Of a stretch of DNA of 64,000 nucleotides, positions 50,801 to 58,051 are shown in pieces; positions within the stretch are counted from its first letter, which is position 1; every line of letters starts with the position of its first letter. The stretch comes from JAYZDK01 sp964604165 (GTDB lineage Bacteria; Myxococcota_A; UBA796; CAJQPC01), in the NCBI GenBank assembly GCA_964604165.1, contig CAZRYF010000005.1, positions 76,144 to 140,143 of the forward strand. Reading direction: 5' to 3'. The translations under genes and the position numbers were made by a program. The notes under the pieces are model-generated. The model did no database searches. It was not told where the DNA came from and saw only the letters and a program-made list of their open reading frames with translations.

Positions 50801-51273
50801 ATCAGCTTCACATTCCCCTCTGGTGTGATCATGATGTTGGAGGGGGAGACATCCCGGTGGATCAGACCCCGGTCGTGGATATAGGCCAGCGCTCCGACCA
50901 GCTGCTTGAGAATCTGCTCGGTCAGGACAAAGCGCTCGGCTGGGGGCAAGTCCTTCCAGCTTTGGACCAGGGTGCGCAGGTCCTCGCCCTGAACCCGCTC
51001 CATGACGAAAAAGGACTGGTCCTTCCAGGTGCCGGACTCTATGACCCGGGTGATGTTCGGGTGGTTCAACTGCGACAGCACCTGGAACTCGGAGGAAAAG
51101 CGGGCCTGGGCTTCTTCGTCCTGGATGCCTGGATGGATCAGCTTGAGCGCGAGACGCTCCCTGGATTGCAGATCCTCCACCTCAAGCACGGTGGCCATGC
51201 CTCCCTGCCCCAGGCGGTCCACTACCCGGTAATTCCCGACCTCAGCGCCGATCAGCTTGTGGGCGGGGCTCAT
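47845..51273 (-). CDS. Ser/Thr protein kinase with intact ATPase and repeat region (kinase A)
   Basis: A 1,142-residue paralogue, first in the operon. Kinase domain: GQGGMATVLEV, LALKLIHPG, IHRDVSPSN and LMDFGVV. The catalytic loop has Ser where many kinases have Lys, a change known among other myxobacterial kinases. The ATPase module near residue 295-330 has an intact P-loop APSGYGKSRLV and Walker B ALDDLHEADRGS. Helical TPR-like repeats follow from about 640. It is divergent from the PP2C gene with 123 bp between, so kinase and phosphatase probably act on a common pathway. Length is typical for kinase-AAA-TPR proteins. Confidence 0.92.
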   Translation of the reverse strand: MSPAHKLIGAEVGNYRVVDRLGQGGMATVLEVEDLQSRERLALKLIHPGIQDEEAQARFSSEFQVLSQLNHPNITRVIESGTWKDQSFFVMERVQGEDLRTLVQSWKDLPPAERFVLTEQILKQLVGALAYIHDRGLIHRDVSPSNIMITPEGNVKLMDFGVVKAPGQEVTAVGEMVGTVAYMAPEQISGAQVDARADLYSMGTVLYLMLTGKRPFNARTLAGYLEKHLHLPPRPPREVDPFVPALLDEICLRLLEKNPKDRYGSANHLLAVLDRHMAGLDHVDLAAWPPRLVGRTGALAQCRDAISLLAGGQGGAIMMEAPSGYGKSRLVSDVIERSSERSLPISRHICIDDHREYGAFHEILESLGLPEAALPQALQIAFYDSKGDVERYAVHAAFRDLLRKHGPRVIALDDLHEADRGSLELLVFLLRNHLELADDPLLFVLTRLPPTSLDLFADMLEDEDFLFERVRLPPLDTTSVEELLSQLIPSDERCRKLANRLQRDGEGNPFFIAEMIRGLVENGVIRHADDQIYELTVPLEEVTRIQLPLPSNIREALKGRITPLSERARAIACLLAVCQQEVTLELVLDTLGETEDEVMDRIEELLDGGVIRQRTSGTDELYVLARPRLRDLLIEGMSPKSRAALHRRAGASMERLYRHRVALVVDALAWHFEQGQVPAKAYPYLVRSGERLQARSFVPEALEFYERALSIEPEAREYLVLDDADARLADLRLRRGLALYHMGNWSEACAELERADRLARTLDDPGLQARTACELGNFFRRQHRLDEASTNLCEALLLADRVGDPALRVGPLHGLASLHWSRGDLDASRRYSLDCLTVAGNIGNDRALGDGYNGLGLVAICRGQSAEARKYLDQAIQIFERIGVVSALAVTRINLAELSQCTGNLRKAMQLSDKTIAQAREVQHLMGVALGLRYRSMVLVDLGRLSDAEDNAREALRLTQEIGDLEDELGALISLIRIRLARREFKEGQNDIARALSIAEKCDVEGYLPLLWSWLSLSQAELGFLDEAMSSLERADPAQGRTWPHQVCRLHLVSARALGAAGMKSAAESRAEQALRIADASGYRLYSLKSHALIADLTDLHANEAMHRRVTHTLARSLSANLSRDDTTTFLAQFGIAHGSPE

Positions 51274-51396
51274 GGGTGCCCCGAGCTGGAGTCATCCCAG
51301 TAGGACGTGTTTGCAGAGACGAACAGGGGAGACATGAGAATGCAGAGCATATAGAAGGCGGGACACGCTGCAACCCATGGTAAGGAAGGAATCGTC

Positions 51397-52161
51397 ATGC
51401 GTCTTGAATCCTATGCAGTCACAGACACCGGACCCGTTCGGGAGCACAACGAGGACTCCTGGGGTGTGGACGTAGATGCGGGCCTGTTTGTGGTCGCCGA
51501 TGGCATGGGTGGACATGCCGCGGGTGAGGTGGCATCGCGCCTCGCGGTGGAGACTGTGACCGAGATCATGTTGGAAGCGGAAGACCCGGATGAGACCCGA
51601 CTGCTCCTGGCGGTGGACGATCCATCGGATCGGATTCGGGAGCGCCTGCGTTATGCAATGAACCAGTCATCTGTCCGCATTCGCAAGGCGGTGGAGACAA
51701 ACCCGGCGCAAGCGGGGATGGGTACGACGCTTGTGGTGCTGCTCGTGGAAGGGAGCGAAGCCCACCTTGCCCACGTGGGGGACTCCCGAATCTACCTGTT
51801 TCGGGATGGGCAGCTGCAGCGGCTGACCCGGGACCACACGGTGGTGCAGCAGGAAGTGGATGCCGGCCGGCTCACGCCGGAGCTGGCTCGGACCGTGCCC
51901 CACAAGAACATCCTGACCAAGAGCGTGGGCTACCACGGTCCGGTGGACCCGGATGCCACCACCCGCGGCGTGCAGCACGGCGATGTGTTTGTCCTCTGCA
52001 GCGATGGGCTGACGGATCCGCTTCCGGACAGCGACATCCAGACCATCTGCGCGGACAAGCACCCGGAGGACCTGGCACAGGCCCTGGTGGATGCCGCGCT
52101 GACGGGTGGGACGGAAGACAATGTGACGGTGGTGGTGGTGGTGGTGGCGAGCGAGGACTGA
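51397..52161 (+). CDS. PP2C-type Ser/Thr protein phosphatase
   Basis: A 254-residue soluble phosphatase of the PrpC/Stp1 type. Metal motifs are in place: VREHNEDSWGV, VVADGMGGHAAGE, GTTLVVLL, HVGDSRIYL, LCSDGLTD and GGTEDNVTV. It uses two Mn2+ or Mg2+ ions to remove phosphate from Ser/Thr. It is transcribed away from the three kinase genes and is the natural counter-enzyme. The end is a run of GTG codons (VVVVVV). A 55 bp part of a very similar gene, matching 52027-52081, lies at 54469. Confidence 0.95.
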   Translation: MRLESYAVTDTGPVREHNEDSWGVDVDAGLFVVADGMGGHAAGEVASRLAVETVTEIMLEAEDPDETRLLLAVDDPSDRIRERLRYAMNQSSVRIRKAVETNPAQAGMGTTLVVLLVEGSEAHLAHVGDSRIYLFRDGQLQRLTRDHTVVQQEVDAGRLTPELARTVPHKNILTKSVGYHGPVDPDATTRGVQHGDVFVLCSDGLTDPLPDSDIQTICADKHPEDLAQALVDAALTGGTEDNVTVVVVVVASED

Positions 52162-52179
52162 GTTTCAGTCGGCCAGGGG

Positions 52180-52863
52180 TTATTCCTCTTCCGCTTCTGC
52201 CGCCCAGTCTTCGATGACCACACTCCGCAACACCTTGTGTCGATAGAGCAGGCGCTTGTTGACCTCGTTCCAATTCCCTGCGTGTTGCCAACCTTCCGGG
52301 CTGGCTTGGAGGATCGTCATCGAGACCGCTTCATCAGGGTTTTCCATTGGATTCCCTGAGATGAGGGAGTAGGAAAAGGTGCGAAATGGTAGGGCGGGGC
52401 AGTCTGTTCGATTGGGGGCGTCGATATCGCCCACCGTCCGAACCCAAACCAGGCAGGGAAATTCGCTGCAATCGTGAAAGTAGCGGGTACCGGTGTTGGC
52501 GGGGCACTCCCGGCGAGTCTCGTCGATGAGGCGTGCCACGCTGTCGGGCGTGAACTCCTGGGAGAGGTCTGCCGGCCATTGATAGGATTCGCCGCGCAGG
52601 ACGGACAACTCCGACTTGAGTCCGCTGATCTTGGCAGCAGATTGCTCCCTTACAAGAGCCCGTTTGGATTCACAGTCCTCCAAGGAGGCGAAGTCGTCGG
52701 ACCGCGCGTTGCGTTCGCCCGTCCAGTCGCTGTTTGGGGTATTGACTGTCGGAGGTTTCGCCTCATCCGGGGGATCTGAGACGGCCTGGCTGCCCGGTAG
52801 GCCACCCGCAGCGAACCCTGTGAGAAAACCTAGAACGAGCCAGATCAGCAGCGATCTCTTCAC
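52180..52863 (-). CDS. Exported protein of unknown family (paralogue 1)
   Basis: A 227-residue protein from GTG 52863 with an N-terminal membrane segment (LLIWLVLGFLTGFAAGGL), a short coiled-coil stretch, and a domain marked by HDCSEFPCLVWV. The same HDCSEFPC-like block occurs in the adjacent split gene (LDCSEFPCLLWV), so the two are paralogues. Two Cys in that block and further Cys suggest disulfides. It overlaps the split gene by 4 bp (GTGA). No family is recognised. It may be a secreted or periplasmic protein of an accessory cassette. Confidence 0.7.
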   Translation of the reverse strand: MKRSLLIWLVLGFLTGFAAGGLPGSQAVSDPPDEAKPPTVNTPNSDWTGERNARSDDFASLEDCESKRALVREQSAAKISGLKSELSVLRGESYQWPADLSQEFTPDSVARLIDETRRECPANTGTRYFHDCSEFPCLVWVRTVGDIDAPNRTDCPALPFRTFSYSLISGNPMENPDEAVSMTILQASPEGWQHAGNWNEVNKRLLYRHKVLRSVVIEDWAAEAEEE

Positions 52864-53558
52864 GGCTCGTCCGCTGTGTCTGCAATTCCCAACTCGCTTG
52901 CGTCCACCTCTTGCTTCCACTTCTCATGCACTGCGGTCATGGAGCGCTCGTAGCGATACTCGACCCGCTTTTCGAGCGCCTCCTTCTCGGCATCTCTCAC
53001 CCAAGCCCTCGGTGTCAATTCGTACATGGCGCTCTCGACAACAGTTGCGGGCGGGTCTTCAAACACTCCGCTCTGGTGGAAGGACTGGCGTGAACTCAAC
53101 CCAAAGTCGGGACAGTCGAACAAGGCCAGCGCTGCCTCTTCTCCTACGGACTGAACCCAGAGGAGGCAGGGGAACTCACTACAGTCAAGTTGAAGCTTGA
53201 GCGTTCGAACCAAAGGACAGGCATCAAGGGCGCGATCCAGGGCGGATTGCACTTCCTCAGGAGGTTAGGCGGTGGGAAGGCCTGCGGGCCAATCCATAGG
53301 GAGCCCGCGAAGGGATGCCAACTCCAACTCCAGGAACAACAAGGAATTCTCGGCCTGTTCCTCTTCCTCCAGCAGGCTCCTTTCACAATTCCGGAGAATG
53401 GTGCCAATGTCGCTGGCCAATTCGGTGGAGTTCTTTTGCGTATCTCGGTGGGTGGGTTTGGCCCGTAGTGCAACTTCTGGGTCTCTCACTCCTTTCCATT
53501 GGCTCGCGGCAAGACCCATTGCCGTGCCGATGACTGCCGCGATCAGTTTGTCGTTCAA
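52860..53558 (-). pseudogene. Paralogue 2 of the exported protein, split by an in-frame TAA
   Basis: Two frames in the same register, 53558-53265 and 53252-52860, together encode one protein like paralogue 1: membrane segment, coiled coil, SLRGLPMDWPAGLPTA, then stop TAA (53267-53265), then PPEEV and LDCSEFPCLLWV. The stop falls where paralogue 1 has a continuous DLSQEFTPDSV. It may be a nonsense mutation, a base-call error, or a case of reinitiation: GTG 53252 lies 12 nt after the stop with GAGG nearby. The start is TTG 53558 in a TTGA overlap. If both pieces are made, the second lacks the membrane segment. Confidence 0.65.
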
Positions 53559-53941
53559 GCGCGTTGAGTTGTGGGCATTACCGCAAGCGGGGGACAGTCC
53601 CCGCAACGCCAGAATGGCATGCAGGTTCCCTCTTCCCTATCGTAGCTTATGTCCCATTTGACACAGCACTTCCCGCGCTGGCCGCATCGTTCGTCACAGT
53701 GGTTCTTGACCTTGTCTTTCGTCCAAGGGCAGTCCATTTTCTTTGCCCCCTTGCCGGGACCGCCTGGACTGGGATTCGTTGGGGCCGGGTTGCCGGGGTC
53801 AGGGACGGGTTGCATGTTCATGGGGTCCGCTGGTCGGCCGGAGAACAAGTCTCCAAACAAGCTTGGACTGTTTTGCATCAACCATTGATCTGTTTCGGCG
53901 TCGAGCCGGGCGAGTGACTGTTGAAACTCGGGTCGTGACAT
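53555..53941 (-). CDS. Small Cys-rich protein of unknown family
   Basis: A 128-residue protein without a signal peptide. The N-terminal half is polar with a Pro/Gly/Asn linker (NPAPTNPSPGGPGKG). The C-terminal half is Cys-rich: MDCPWT, NHCDERCG, GKCCVKWD, GTCMPFWRCGDCP. The nine Cys could form a disulfide knot or bind metal. It overlaps the split paralogue gene by 4 bp and follows the beta-sandwich-like gene by 9 bp, so the four accessory genes form one series. Not recognised. Confidence 0.6.
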   Translation of the reverse strand: MSRPEFQQSLARLDAETDQWLMQNSPSLFGDLFSGRPADPMNMQPVPDPGNPAPTNPSPGGPGKGAKKMDCPWTKDKVKNHCDERCGQRGKCCVKWDISYDREEGTCMPFWRCGDCPPLAVMPTTQRA

Positions 53942-53950
53942 TGGCTTTTC

Positions 53951-54361
53951 TCAGGACAGGAGTTCAAACGAGGCGGTCAAGCTGATGAGTCCGCTCTCGA
54001 TTGCGGTTCCGGTGGTCGGCTTGACTCCCACTCGAATCCGGATGAACAACCCAAAGTCGCTGGCGGTTGTGTACTTGCTGGACACGGTCTGCCCGTCTGC
54101 TGTGATGGGGCCCGCGAGATCGTTTGCGAAGGGGGTCCAGGTCTCTCCGTCATAGGACCATTGCCCCTGCACCTCGAATTCGAAGTTCGCCGTCTTGTTC
54201 TTGAGCTGGGCATGCACTGTGATGGCGGCGAGGAAGGGGCCGATGTTCCGAAGATGATCGGGCAGCACATCGATGTAGATGTAGTTGGTGTCGTTTCCGT
54301 TGGTGGAGAAGGGCCTGTCGTGGGCCAGTTCGACGACTCGGATGGGTGGTTTACAGGCCAT
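53951..54361 (-). CDS. Hypothetical beta-rich protein
   Basis: A 136-residue protein from ATG 54361, predicted to be mainly beta strands: NYIYIDVLPDHL, FEFEVQGQWSYDGETWTPF and LFIRIRVGVKPTTG. SYDGETWTPF resembles strand-loop motifs of carbohydrate-binding or phage-structural jelly rolls, but I can assign no family. It is the first gene of the accessory series and has an inverted repeat 14 bp upstream. An upstream extension to 54445 crosses that repeat and was rejected. Confidence 0.6.
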   Translation of the reverse strand: MACKPPIRVVELAHDRPFSTNGNDTNYIYIDVLPDHLRNIGPFLAAITVHAQLKNKTANFEFEVQGQWSYDGETWTPFANDLAGPITADGQTVSSKYTTASDFGLFIRIRVGVKPTTGTAIESGLISLTASFELLS

Positions 54362-54374
54362 TGATGTCCGCAGT

Positions 54375-54391
54375 CGACAACTGTGTTGTCG
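54375..54391. promoter_or_regulatory. Inverted repeat upstream of the accessory series
   Basis: CGACAAC (54375-54381), a 3 nt loop, then GTTGTCG (54385-54391): perfect 7 bp arms. It sits 14 bp before the first gene of the 54361-52180 series. It could be an operator overlapping the promoter, or a hairpin in the 5' leader. No T tract follows. Confidence 0.4.
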
Positions 54392-54468
54392 GAAATTGTG
54401 TCGGTTTAACGGGCGAAACCACCAATTTGGGGGGCAGCCCGTCAAGGACGGAAGGACACACTTCGTCC

Positions 54469-54523
54469 GACAGCGGCATCCAGACCATCTGCGCGGACAA
54501 GCACCCGGAGGAGTTGGGACAGG
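54469..54523 (+). pseudogene. 55 bp fragment of a PP2C phosphatase gene
   Basis: This segment matches 52027-52081 inside the PP2C gene at 51 of 55 positions and encodes DSGIQTICADKHPEELGQ against DSDIQTICADKHPEDLAQ. There is no open phosphatase frame around it. It is 2,442 bp from its source-like copy and abuts the decayed nucleotidyltransferase. It looks like a leftover of duplication or recombination with a related phosphatase gene. Confidence 0.8.
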
Positions 54524-54810
54524 TTAGATGGAGAGCGCCTTGCGCAGACTCCTTGCATCGATGAGATCCTGCTCTCGTCCTACGGTCTCCTTGTTGTGAA
54601 TCAGGTCCTCTGGGCTGATGACGTGGATGGGGACATCCGCGCAGCTTGCGTCTCGACGGCGGGACCAGGCTTCGGTGAAGTTCACACCATCGACCCGCGT
54701 GATGAGGTCGAGGTGTAGATCATCACCGCGTATCCACCCACGAGAAGGAACTCGACCTCCTCAGCGGACAACGCGGCAAACAGATCTCTGAAGTCTGGGT
54801 TCAGGGCCAT
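54524..54810 (-). pseudogene. Nucleotidyltransferase-like gene (DUF6036/AbiEii-like) with internal deletion
   Basis: The frame from ATG 54810 encodes FRDLFAALSAEEVEFLLVGG and YAVM, the start of MNT/DUF6036-type nucleotidyltransferases, then ends early at 54682. In a shifted frame, downstream DNA to the TAA at 54524 encodes LHLDLITRVDGVNFTEAW and ISPEDLIHNKETVGREQDL, the end of the same family. The middle of the catalytic domain, with the second metal Asp block, is missing. So this is one gene with a deletion of perhaps 40-60 codons and a frameshift. A complete gene would be a toxin-like partner of the small gene upstream. Confidence 0.75.
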
Positions 54811-54964
54811 TGTCTCCTCGGAACAGTCGGACCTGGCACACGAGATTCCAGGCCGCCTCAAACACGCCGTTGGCGCCGGCCTCTCGCCAGAAGCGGTAGT
54901 CAAATTCCCGGCCATCCAACTCAGGCGACTTGAGCAACCGGACAGTCATGGTTTTGCGGCGCAT
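54761..54964 (-). CDS. Small partner protein of the nucleotidyltransferase
   Basis: A 67-residue protein: RLLKSPELDGREFDYRFWRE, then FEAAWNLVCQVRLFRG and RLQRSVCRVVR. Small proteins of this look precede DUF6036-type nucleotidyltransferases, often overlapping them, as here (50 bp). It may be an antitoxin-like or partner subunit. ATG 54964 or ATG 54949 are possible starts. With its partner decayed, it may be a relict itself. Confidence 0.6.
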   Translation of the reverse strand: MRRKTMTVRLLKSPELDGREFDYRFWREAGANGVFEAAWNLVCQVRLFRGDNGPEPRLQRSVCRVVR

Positions 54965-55052
54965 CACGGCTCTGCCGGCGCGGTCATCATCAGAGGGTTC
55001 CACGTCCCTGTTCTACCCTGGGTGCGAGAGGCCGGCCCATCGTAGTCCGCCG

Positions 55053-56162
55053 CTACTCCCCCAAGACCGTCTCCAGATCCTCCCGGGTCTCGCTCGCCAG
55101 CATCTTGTCCAGCTTCACCAACTCCCGGGTGTGCTGGGACCTTGCGTACCAGCCTTCCTCGCCCTTTTCATTGTTCCCGGTGAGCACTTCGAGTCGCGCG
55201 GACACGCCGGCCTCGTCCGTGGTCTCCACCGTGAACTGCGAGGTTAGACCCGTAGGGGTTTCATCTGCTTGCACGTAGCCGCGTGAGCGCAGGCGGAAGA
55301 ACTTGTCCAGCCAGCCCTCCGCCACAGCGTCGGCCCCCTCGGCCCCCGGGGCAGCCCAGAAGGCAGCCTTGCGATCGTCTCGGTTCTGCTGTTCAAACTG
55401 GGCGCTACCATCGCTGGTTTCCACGGCGAGTTGGGTCAATTCAGGCTGCTTGGCCCCCAACAGATCCCGGTCCGGCAAACGGGTCTTGGCGTGCTCAATG
55501 GGGCGCAGGACATCGGCAGCCACAATGTAGATCCGGCCGCTTTCCTTGTCTCGCACGTAGCGATCCCGCGTGCCATAGGCTTCGCCGCCGACTTCCACCA
55601 CCACGGCCGACTTGCCGGTCCGGGTGAGGGTCAGGGTGCCCGACGGGGTTGCCAGGCCCAGGGACTCCATTTGTTCATCGGTCACGCCGTCCAGCTGTCG
55701 CTTGGCGACGAAAGGAGCCAGCTTGCCTGCCAGGTCCCGTCCCGCCTTGCCGGCCTTGAAGACCTTGGTCTCCTCGGTCACCACTGGTTCGGGGGTCTCG
55801 GTCGGCTGCTCCGACGTCTCCTCTGCGGGCTCTTCCTCTCCCTCTGCGAGGGGCTCTTCCTCTCCCTCTGCGAGGGGCTCTTCCTCTCCCTCTGCGGGCG
55901 GAGTGGGCGGAGGCGTCACCTTCTTCTTCTTCACGTCGACGTTCTCGACCCAGATGAAGTCCCCGTGGTCATCGGACTTGAAGGTCATGACAAGGCGCTG
56001 GTCTTCGGACTCAAATCGAACCTCGGTGAGGTCTCCGGGCTCCGCATCGACGATGACTGCGCCCTCCTCAGTCTCCTGGATTTCCTCGCTGCTCCAGGTG
56101 CTGTAAGACAGCCCCAGGGCCACGGTGAGCAGGGCCCCGTGAATCAAGATGGATCGGTTCAT
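55053..56162 (-). CDS. DUF4340 domain protein
   Basis: A 369-residue protein with an N-terminal signal anchor (ILIHGALLTVALGLSYST) and a periplasmic DUF4340-type domain: TEVRFESEDQRLVMTF at the first strands, RDLAGKLAPFVAKRQLDG, and YVRDKESGRIYIV later. An acidic linker of three GEEEPLAE-type repeats (residues about 90-115) lies between. DUF4340 genes commonly follow ABC_transp_aux (GldG-like) genes, as here with a 4 bp overlap. Probably a subunit or client of that exporter; role unknown. Confidence 0.83.
   Translation of the reverse strand: MNRSILIHGALLTVALGLSYSTWSSEEIQETEEGAVIVDAEPGDLTEVRFESEDQRLVMTFKSDDHGDFIWVENVDVKKKKVTPPPTPPAEGEEEPLAEGEEEPLAEGEEEPAEETSEQPTETPEPVVTEETKVFKAGKAGRDLAGKLAPFVAKRQLDGVTDEQMESLGLATPSGTLTLTRTGKSAVVVEVGGEAYGTRDRYVRDKESGRIYIVAADVLRPIEHAKTRLPDRDLLGAKQPELTQLAVETSDGSAQFEQQNRDDRKAAFWAAPGAEGADAVAEGWLDKFFRLRSRGYVQADETPTGLTSQFTVETTDEAGVSARLEVLTGNNEKGEEGWYARSQHTRELVKLDKMLASETREDLETVLGE
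55827..55898 (-). repeat. Three 24 bp tandem repeats in the DUF4340 gene
   Basis: The 24 nt unit with core CTCTTCCTCTCCCTCTGCG recurs at 55827, 55851 and 55875, coding EGEEEPLA on the minus strand. Copies are nearly identical, so recent slippage is likely and copy number may vary between strains without breaking the frame. Confidence 0.85.
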
Positions 56163-58051
56163 GCTGCACCTCCACTCTTGCGCCGCCGAATGCGCAGCGC
56201 CCCTGCGATGAACACCAGGAAGGGCACGCCGGCGATGGTTCCGTAGAACCAGGCCACCTGGTCATCCCGGGTGTGCTGGATTTTCACGTCTTCCTCGGAC
56301 TCGAGGGTGCCGCCGCTGCCTTCCTCTCCCAGGAGCCAGCTCACGGCGTCGTACACGTAGAGTTGGTTGCCCGGGTTGGGAATCCAGCGGTCCGACAAAG
56401 CCGTGGCGTCTGCGATCACAATCCCGCGCCACTCGCCACCGTCGGCTTCGCTGCCTCCTGTGCTGGCGGCTGCTACCGGACGGACTTCCTTGCTCTCGTT
56501 GTCTCCCAACAAGAGGTCTCCATCGATGTCGGCCCAGTTGTCCGGAAGGGAGCGGGCGGTGATGGTCACTTTGCCCTCGAATCCCTCGATCTCCTCCAGG
56601 TGTCCCGTGGTCGGAAGAATCAGCTTGGCGCCGCGGCGGGCGTAGGTGGAGAGGGTGGTGGTCGATGCGTGGGAGGAGAACCGCGTGGTGAACACGTTGG
56701 TCCGATCCTGGAGGCGGGGTCGCCGAGTCTCCATGTAGAAGCTGGCTTCCGACGCCAATACGCCGTCTCCTGCTCGGATGCCCATGCCTGCAAGCACATC
56801 GTTCAAGGGGTCGGCCTTATCAAAATCCACCAGGTCCGAGGTCCCACTTTTCGGCTCCAGGGCGACAAAGACGGATCCGCCGCCGTCCATGTACCGGGTC
56901 AGGGTCTCGGCCTCGGAGGGCAGAAAAGGCGCTTCCGGTGCGATGACCATCACCAGGTCCGCATCGTCGGGGACCGCATCGCCCAGGCCTTCCTTCAGGC
57001 CGAGGGTCTTGACCTTGAAGCTCAAGGCCTTGAGGAGCTTCTTCAGGTTGGCCAGCTTCTCGTCTGCGCTGTCGCCTCCCTTGGTGCTGAACTCCCCGTG
57101 GCCGGTGGTCAGGTACACGGTGCGGCTGCCTTTGGCGACCTCCACAAGCACCTTGTGGAAGTCCTCATCGAGGGTCTTCAGCTTCTTCTTTGCGGCGTCC
57201 AGGTCGGTGCCCACCTTGAAGGACTTGGTGACGGACTTGCCTTCCTCGGCGTCGTCGCCTTCTTCTGCCCCGTCGTCGTCCTCAGCAGGAGCGATGCCTG
57301 TCACCGCCACATACCCGTTGTCCCGGACCTTCATCTCCTTGGCCAGGGCCGGGTCGGCTGCCTGATCCAGCAGCTCCACCGTGAGCATGGAGCCCTCCAG
57401 GGGGCCGAAGTAGGCCATCAGCTCCTCCGCCACATCCGAGGCCGGGGCGAAGAACAGGTGCACAGTGACCGGAGAGGTCAGGTTTTTCACCAGGGACTGG
57501 GTGGCATCGCCAGCGGTTGCGGTGCGAAAGTAGGTCAGATCAAAGCGGTGGTTGTGTTCCTTGGCCAGGTAGTTCACGGGGAACACAAGCGCGAGGGCGA
57601 GACCCACCAGCATGGCGGTGTGGTTGGCCTGGTTTACCCGGGCCAGGGGAATGAGGCGCGGGGAGGCGCGTCGGACATGGTCCACGGCCAGGAGCACAAT
57701 GGCCGAGCACACCCAGATGATGGGCCAGGTCGCCCCGGCCACGACTGCAAGGGTATTTGTAGCCTCTTCTCCCAGTCCCAATGCGTTCACGCCTCGATCG
57801 GTCGTGAGTGCGTAGATCCCCAGTGCCCCCAGCCCAATGACACTGGACCGAAGGGTAAAGGCCGTGGCGGCCCCTGTTCCGTCGTCTGCTGCAGACTTGC
57901 GCTCCTTGGCGGCCAGCCCGATGGCCGCCAGCACCAGGGCCAGGCCCCCAAGAGAAAGAACCGCGCTCGCGGTGTCGTGGCCAGCGTAGAGTCGTTGGCC
58001 GGCGAACACCGACACCATGCCGGTGAACCAGAAAATCAGGGGGCGGCTCAT
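56159..58051 (-). CDS. GldG-like ABC_transp_aux protein
   Basis: A 630-residue protein with several N-terminal helices, a large extracytoplasmic domain (LTYFRTATAGDATQSLV, YLTTGHGEFSTKGG) matching ABC_transp_aux/GldG, and a C-terminal helix with GALRIRRRK. Acidic inserts (DDDGAEEGDDAEE) are present. GldG works with a GldF permease and GldA ATPase; in Bacteroidetes they aid gliding, elsewhere the role is unclear. ATG 58051 overlaps the permease stop (ATGA) and has GGAGG 5 nt upstream, so it was preferred over GTG 58057. Confidence 0.87.
   Translation of the reverse strand: MSRPLIFWFTGMVSVFAGQRLYAGHDTASAVLSLGGLALVLAAIGLAAKERKSAADDGTGAATAFTLRSSVIGLGALGIYALTTDRGVNALGLGEEATNTLAVVAGATWPIIWVCSAIVLLAVDHVRRASPRLIPLARVNQANHTAMLVGLALALVFPVNYLAKEHNHRFDLTYFRTATAGDATQSLVKNLTSPVTVHLFFAPASDVAEELMAYFGPLEGSMLTVELLDQAADPALAKEMKVRDNGYVAVTGIAPAEDDDGAEEGDDAEEGKSVTKSFKVGTDLDAAKKKLKTLDEDFHKVLVEVAKGSRTVYLTTGHGEFSTKGGDSADEKLANLKKLLKALSFKVKTLGLKEGLGDAVPDDADLVMVIAPEAPFLPSEAETLTRYMDGGGSVFVALEPKSGTSDLVDFDKADPLNDVLAGMGIRAGDGVLASEASFYMETRRPRLQDRTNVFTTRFSSHASTTTLSTYARRGAKLILPTTGHLEEIEGFEGKVTITARSLPDNWADIDGDLLLGDNESKEVRPVAAASTGGSEADGGEWRGIVIADATALSDRWIPNPGNQLYVYDAVSWLLGEEGSGGTLESEEDVKIQHTRDDQVAWFYGTIAGVPFLVFIAGALRIRRRKSGGAA

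Noticed and set aside
52180..54361. Prophage remnant
   Set aside because: No integrase, capsid, portal or tail gene can be recognised; a single beta-rich protein is not enough.
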